DNA of 64,000 nt from Symsagittifera roscoffensis (lineage: Eukaryota > Xenacoelomorpha > Acoela > Convolutidae). Both the position numbers and the translations under genes were made by a program. The notes under the pieces are model-generated. The model was not told the origin of the DNA, did no database searches, and saw only the letters and a list, made by a program, of their open reading frames with translations. Location: positions 27,859,254-27,923,253 of the forward strand of contig NC_087065.1 in the NCBI RefSeq assembly GCF_963678635.1, written 5' to 3'. Numbering within the stretch: the first letter of the stretch is position 1; each line of letters starts with the position of its first letter. This document shows, one piece after another, positions 60,736 through 64,000 of this stretch.

Positions 60736-61145
60736 TGAGTTAGGACCGAAGTGTATAACTCATAGAGTAATTTCGGATAGGGTACACCGTCTGCTCGTCA
60801 CGCTATCTTATTTTCGGCCGGATAGATTCGTGCAACTTCTTAGTCTAATACCGATCCTAATCTTACTCTTATACTATCTAGTCTCAGGTTGTTTAACTAG
60901 TCTCTGCTAGGCTCAATAGATCTAGGGTATACTGGTTTATTGCGGCTGCTGAAGTACTCGGGAGAGTTCAACTAATTTCTAAGTTAAATTCAAATCTCTC
61001 TGGTGCTGAAATTACAAGTAATTTCAGCACTTACAAATAAGTGGATTGTTAGTTAGATGGATCATGATTGGTTAATATTAAATACTTTACATTGGTAAAA
61101 TATCTAATTTATCCAATCATAAAATGTAGTTTAGATCAGGTTCCA
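60736..61145 (-). repeat. Element C 5' LTR
   Basis: 410 bp, matching 42,242-42,651 base for base by eye. As the 5' LTR it should hold the promoter for the minus-strand transcript. The hairpin copy is at 61,003-61,030. Confidence 0.95.
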
Positions 61146-61149
61146 CCTG
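61146..61149. repeat. Target-site duplication of element C, right copy (CCTG)
   Basis: Directly follows the right LTR and matches 42,238-42,241. Confidence 0.85.
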
Positions 61150-61238
61150 TAATACCATTTTTGGAGGCTGGGTCACAAAAAAATAACACCTCTCCAGTGG
61201 CAAAGAAGAGGCTTCTTCAAGAAAGACCGGCATTCAGA
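61150..61238 (+). CDS. Host gene exon, 3' part (interrupted by element C)
   Basis: Continues the frame of 42,202-42,241 (IPFLEAGSQKNNTSPVAKKR in this part) to a 5' splice site AGA|GTAAGC at 61,239. The 43-codon exon is open, phase 0 at both ends, and bounded by good splice signals. The insertion places about 18.9 kb of antisense retroelement inside a coding exon, so the host allele should be disrupted unless the element is spliced out. Confidence 0.5.
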
Positions 61239-62398
61239 GTAAGCCTTTTACTGAGCTCCTAAACTGTCTCATTTCAGGTTTTAGTTCTTTGAATATTTCC
61301 TGAATTTAGTTTTTACAACATTTGATTTCACTTTCAGGATAGATGAAGCTAGAATTTTGGAATTGGTTGTGATATTTTTGCTAGATAAAGAGCTTTTGTC
61401 CGCATAAAAACCTTAACTTCAAAACAAATGTACCGGGCCTATTTTAAGGTGTGATCTCGTGGTCTATGGATTCTGAGACTCAGCCATGAGCTCACTATTT
61501 CTACATATGACTAGTTTAACTGTGTGATACAGCCTGTAACTACTAGTCTCTAACTTTTTTGACGACAGGTCTTACGGAAGACGAAGTTTATTTGGGTTCA
61601 GCAGGGACAGTGAAAAACACGAAGAAGTTATTTTGACGCTGACCATTCATTATAGCGTTAAGTCCTACTTTCCGTCTTTGTGTACTTTCCGAGCGAATGA
61701 ACATATGTGTTCTTAAAGCACTTTTGAGTGTTTTTATTAAGAAATTGATGGGCTGGCCCGTTAACGAAAGCCTCCGCGCCAAGTGGATGCCCAAATTAAA
61801 GGCCATAACTGGTACCCGGAAATGTGGTCCGAATCATGAAAACTTTTCGGCTTCCTGAAATATCTTTGATAGTTTAATTGAGACCAAAATCTCAAACCGC
61901 TTTTTCTTAAGTGATATAGGATCAAAACAAATAAGGATAAATAAACCCAACAAAAATTAGTATATTGACAAAAAACCAAAAAACAGGATCAAACCTAAAA
62001 AACCAATACCAAAAAAAAATATAAAAATCAAAAAATAAAAATCCAGACTCTATGCAATCTAAATTCTTGTTTGTTGTTGTTTGATACATTCATTAGGGCC
62101 ACGCTCGACTGTAAAAGTAAGCTTCGGTTAATATCTTGTACCTCTAATGTAGGATGATTTGAGTGTTTAAGCACATAAAGCTAATTTTCAGTCAGTACGG
62201 AAGTCTCGAGCAGTTGAAGAAAAGGATCTAACCAGCAGTGCTAGAGGAAAAGAAGGGTCACAAGGACAACAACAATCAATTGTTGGGTAAAATTGAATAG
62301 TTTTGTCTCATTTTACCTTTTTGGAGCGTTATCAGTTTGTGAGGGGTACGACAGTTGCGAGGTTCAATCGGATATTGAGCAAAAAAGAGGGGTATAAT
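61239..62398. other. Probable host intron, no gene seen
   Basis: AT-rich. It has alternative 3' splice-like sites (gtctcatttcag at 61,278; cactttcag at 61,338; gacgacag at 61,569), each followed by an in-frame stop within a few to 15 codons if joined to the exon. Minus-strand frames at 61,588-61,979 are not supported as genes. Confidence 0.35.
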
Positions 62399-62399
62399 T

Positions 62400-62447
62400 G
62401 GAGATTTATGACAGATAGTCGAGTTCTACTATCGGTCATAAATCTCC
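62400..62447. repeat. Strong inverted repeat (hairpin)
   Basis: ggagatttatgac (62,400-62,412) and gtcataaatctcc (62,435-62,447) are perfect complements, extended inward by gatag/ctatc around a 10-base loop. It borders the minisatellite. Confidence 0.85.
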
Positions 62448-62509
62448 TAAGCCGTTTGTCAGTGAAACGAACAATTTTCACGTCTTTTACATTTTTACAT
62501 CTGTCGCAA

Positions 62510-62845
62510 TATTGTGACAACAGGCGACAAGTTCTCATTAGGCCATAATTTCTCATGATGCTCCCAGACATGTTGTCAACAAGAGAACCCACACAAGTTC
62601 TCGACAACACGCGAAGACTTATAAAGATGCGTCGAGTTCTAAAGATTCGACGAGATCTCAACAGACGACATTTTCTCAACAGAATACAAGTCCTTACGAG
62701 ATCTCAACAACGGGCGACGAGTCCTCAATAGGCAATGATTTCTCAATAGGCGACAATTGCTCAACAAGCGACCACTTCTCACCAACAGGTGGAGATTTCT
62801 CAACAGGTGACAAGTTCTTAACAGGCAACGAGATTTCAAAACATC
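62510..62845. repeat. Degenerate minisatellite
   Basis: About 15-20 irregular copies of a unit close to tctcaacaggcgacaagt, spaced 18-24 bases, for example tctcaataggcgacaattgc and tctcaacaggtgacaagttc. On the minus strand it gives Arg/Leu-rich open frames that are not genes. Confidence 0.7.
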
Positions 62846-63100
62846 ATCACCTAGGTCATCATTATGTATAGCACCTTGGACTTTTTCGTCTCATCGAGTT
62901 CTGAAAGTGATTTCAAAATACTTCTAGGATGATCTTATAATTCAAGATCCACTGAAACGAAAATTAGTTTGCGTTTTGGAGTTCTTGAAGAACCTACAAT
63001 AAGAACAAAAAATTAGAATTTTTTTCAAAAAAGATTTAAAAAAAGTTAAAATGACAGTAAATTTTCCAAAACAAACTTAATCTATCACTATTTGTTATAG

Positions 63101-63391
63101 GTGGTGGATATGTCAGAGAAGCAGTTTTTGAAATGCCACAAAGACAATCCCAATTCAGAACTGGAGGAGAAGATTGTGCATCCGATGACTTTTGCAAAAC
63201 TCCACCTTCCACTGGACTACCTTGATGTAGACGACGCGAGAAGCTTGGAGACGTCTGGAATTGTGGTAAAACTTCCAACTGAAGTTTTACTCCATTCACT
63301 CGGCCACAAGTACCAGAGGTTCCTCAACGGCTTTGACCTGACAAATATCTGTTTTTTTTTAGTGGGGCTGGGATGTCTTAAAAAAGGATAG
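63101..63391 (+). CDS. Probable downstream host exon (unrecognised protein)
   Basis: Follows ttgttatag at 63,092-63,100 and is open in phase 0, so it can join the interrupted exon in frame. It reads MSEKQFLKCHKDNPNSELEE, then KLHLPLDYLDVDDARSL and PTEVLLHSLGHKYQRFLNGF, with normal animal codon use and folded-protein composition. The last 15 codons (NICFFLVGLGC) look non-coding, so the real exon may end near 63,345 or the stop at 63,389 may be the true end. No family recognised. Confidence 0.5.
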   Translation: MVDMSEKQFLKCHKDNPNSELEEKIVHPMTFAKLHLPLDYLDVDDARSLETSGIVVKLPTEVLLHSLGHKYQRFLNGFDLTNICFFLVGLGCLKKG

Positions 63392-63842
63392 TTTCTAAAT
63401 TTTTTTCTGTAATAGGTTGTGTTGCGAACTAATCAATTTTTAAAATTGATAATTTCAAAATGTTTTTTGGTCTCACAATTTAAAAATTGTTTCTGTTCGA
63501 ATAAAGCTTTTTCGAAGTTTCAATTAATTAATATTTATTGAAATCTCAAAATCGGCAATTATCATCAGCAAAGTTAAGCAGTTTTAGTTCATACTCAGTT
63601 TTTTTAATCCAGTCAAAGGTTTTGACGATGTTTAGGGTAATAGAAAAGGGCGATGGCCAGTACAACGAAGTTTTGCATCGGCCTGAAACAGTAAAGCCTC
63701 AATCCATTATGGCAGTTTTTATCTCATCTAGTAATCTTACCATTTTTCTCTTTTAGTGATTTCACCGCGTTTCCAGTACCACAAAAATTTCTAACTACCA
63801 GAGGGAAGTACGGAAGCAGTTCGAAAAAAAACGAATCAAGAA
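63392..63842. other. AT-rich region, no gene seen
   Basis: Short, low-complexity frames only. Near 63,610 the string ccagtcaaaggttttgacgatgttta resembles gcagtcaaagatttttccgat at 41,170, so part of it belongs to the dispersed repeat family. Confidence 0.35.
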
Positions 63843-63995
63843 TAGCAATACCCAAAACAGCGAAAAAAGGACGCAATCGTTCAACAATAGTTGAAAATTT
63901 TGTGAAGAAAAAAAAATTATTTAGATTGTGTTTCTGACTAAAAACTTTTAAGTTTCTTTGGAAAAATGGCAAAATTTTTCAAAAACAATAAAATA
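63843..63995. repeat. Dispersed repeat, copy 2
   Basis: Diverged direct copy of 40,920-41,060, in the same orientation, on the other side of element C. Confidence 0.65.
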
Positions 63996-64000
63996 AATTT

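Larger units (their letters stand above)
42242..61145 (-). mobile_element. Element C: intact-looking, young Ty3/gypsy retrovirus-like element, 18.9 kb
   Basis: Bounded by two 410-bp LTRs with no visible difference and a 4-bp TSD. On the minus strand the order is 5' LTR, PBS, leader, basic ORF, gag-pol, two small membrane ORFs, a Pro/Ser/Thr-rich frame, env-like glycoprotein, a second Pro/Ser/Thr-rich ORF with UGA-separated extension, non-coding, 3' LTR. Gag-pol and env have no internal stops. Identical LTRs mean insertion too recent for LTR divergence. At 18.9 kb it is about twice the usual size. By pol order and env-like gene it is a retrovirus-like Ty3/gypsy element; C. elegans Cer1 is the nearest general analogue I can name, from memory and not by alignment. 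Confidence 0.93.

Noticed and set aside
61588-61979. Two overlapping 72-codon minus-strand ORFs
   Set aside because: No recognised domain. They lie in a likely intron, and the composition gives no clear coding signal.

Overview
The window looks like nuclear DNA of a nematode, probably a Caenorhabditis-like rhabditid. This is inferred from AT-rich intergenic DNA, TTTCAG-type 3' splice sites and the kinds of retroelements present. I see no bacterial-style operons, rRNA or tRNA genes. Almost the whole window is LTR retroelement sequence in three large blocks, with a little host DNA between and to the right of them.

Block A (about 1-8,930, minus strand) is a decayed Ty3/gypsy-type element cut off by the left window edge. 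It has an LTR at about 8,392-8,930, a primer-binding site (PBS), a leader of about 3.1 kb, broken gag, a zinc knuckle, protease, RT and RNase H. Block B (about 9,303-38,249, plus strand) is a related but separate giant element lying head-to-head with A. It has diverged terminal repeats of 574 and 539 bp, the same PBS as A, a 2.1-kb minisatellite of 21-bp units in the leader, and broken gag and pol through integrase. An unusually long 3' region follows where env would lie. In it I recognise a macro-domain-like ORF (21,397-22,173) and a broken SGNH/GDSL esterase-like ORF (23,300-24,827), followed by several kb of unrecognised ORF fragments. A segment of about 6,087 bp of this region (25,353-31,433) is repeated almost identically at 31,440-37,520.

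Between B and the third element lie a broken minus-strand coiled-coil/J-domain fragment (38,251-38,779), a decayed gag fragment (39,220-40,020) and AT-rich DNA with a dispersed repeat.

Block C (42,242-61,145, minus strand) is the standout. It is an apparently intact, very young retrovirus-like Ty3/gypsy element of 18.9 kb. Its two 410-bp LTRs show no difference by eye, the flanking target-site duplication is a perfect CCTG, and a PBS is present. It has an uninterrupted 2,747-codon Gag-Pol and an 871-aa Env-like membrane glycoprotein with a signal peptide, C-terminal membrane segments and a PTAP motif in its tail. Further ORFs look like accessory genes: a basic 155-aa ORF overlapping the start of gag, two small hydrophobic ORFs (71 and 58 aa), a Pro/Ser/Thr-rich frame of 377 sense codons with no early ATG, a 486-aa ORF overlapping the env stop as ATGA, an in-frame 108-aa extension beyond a single UGA, and an antisense 158-aa ORF next to the 3' LTR. 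The ORFs are packed with short overlaps as in a complex retrovirus.

C appears to have landed inside a coding exon of a plus-strand host gene. With the element and one TSD copy removed, an open 129-bp exon runs from a 3' splice site at 42,199-42,201 to a 5' splice site at 61,239. A compatible downstream exon begins at 63,101. The right end holds a degenerate minisatellite, a strong hairpin and a second copy of the dispersed repeat.
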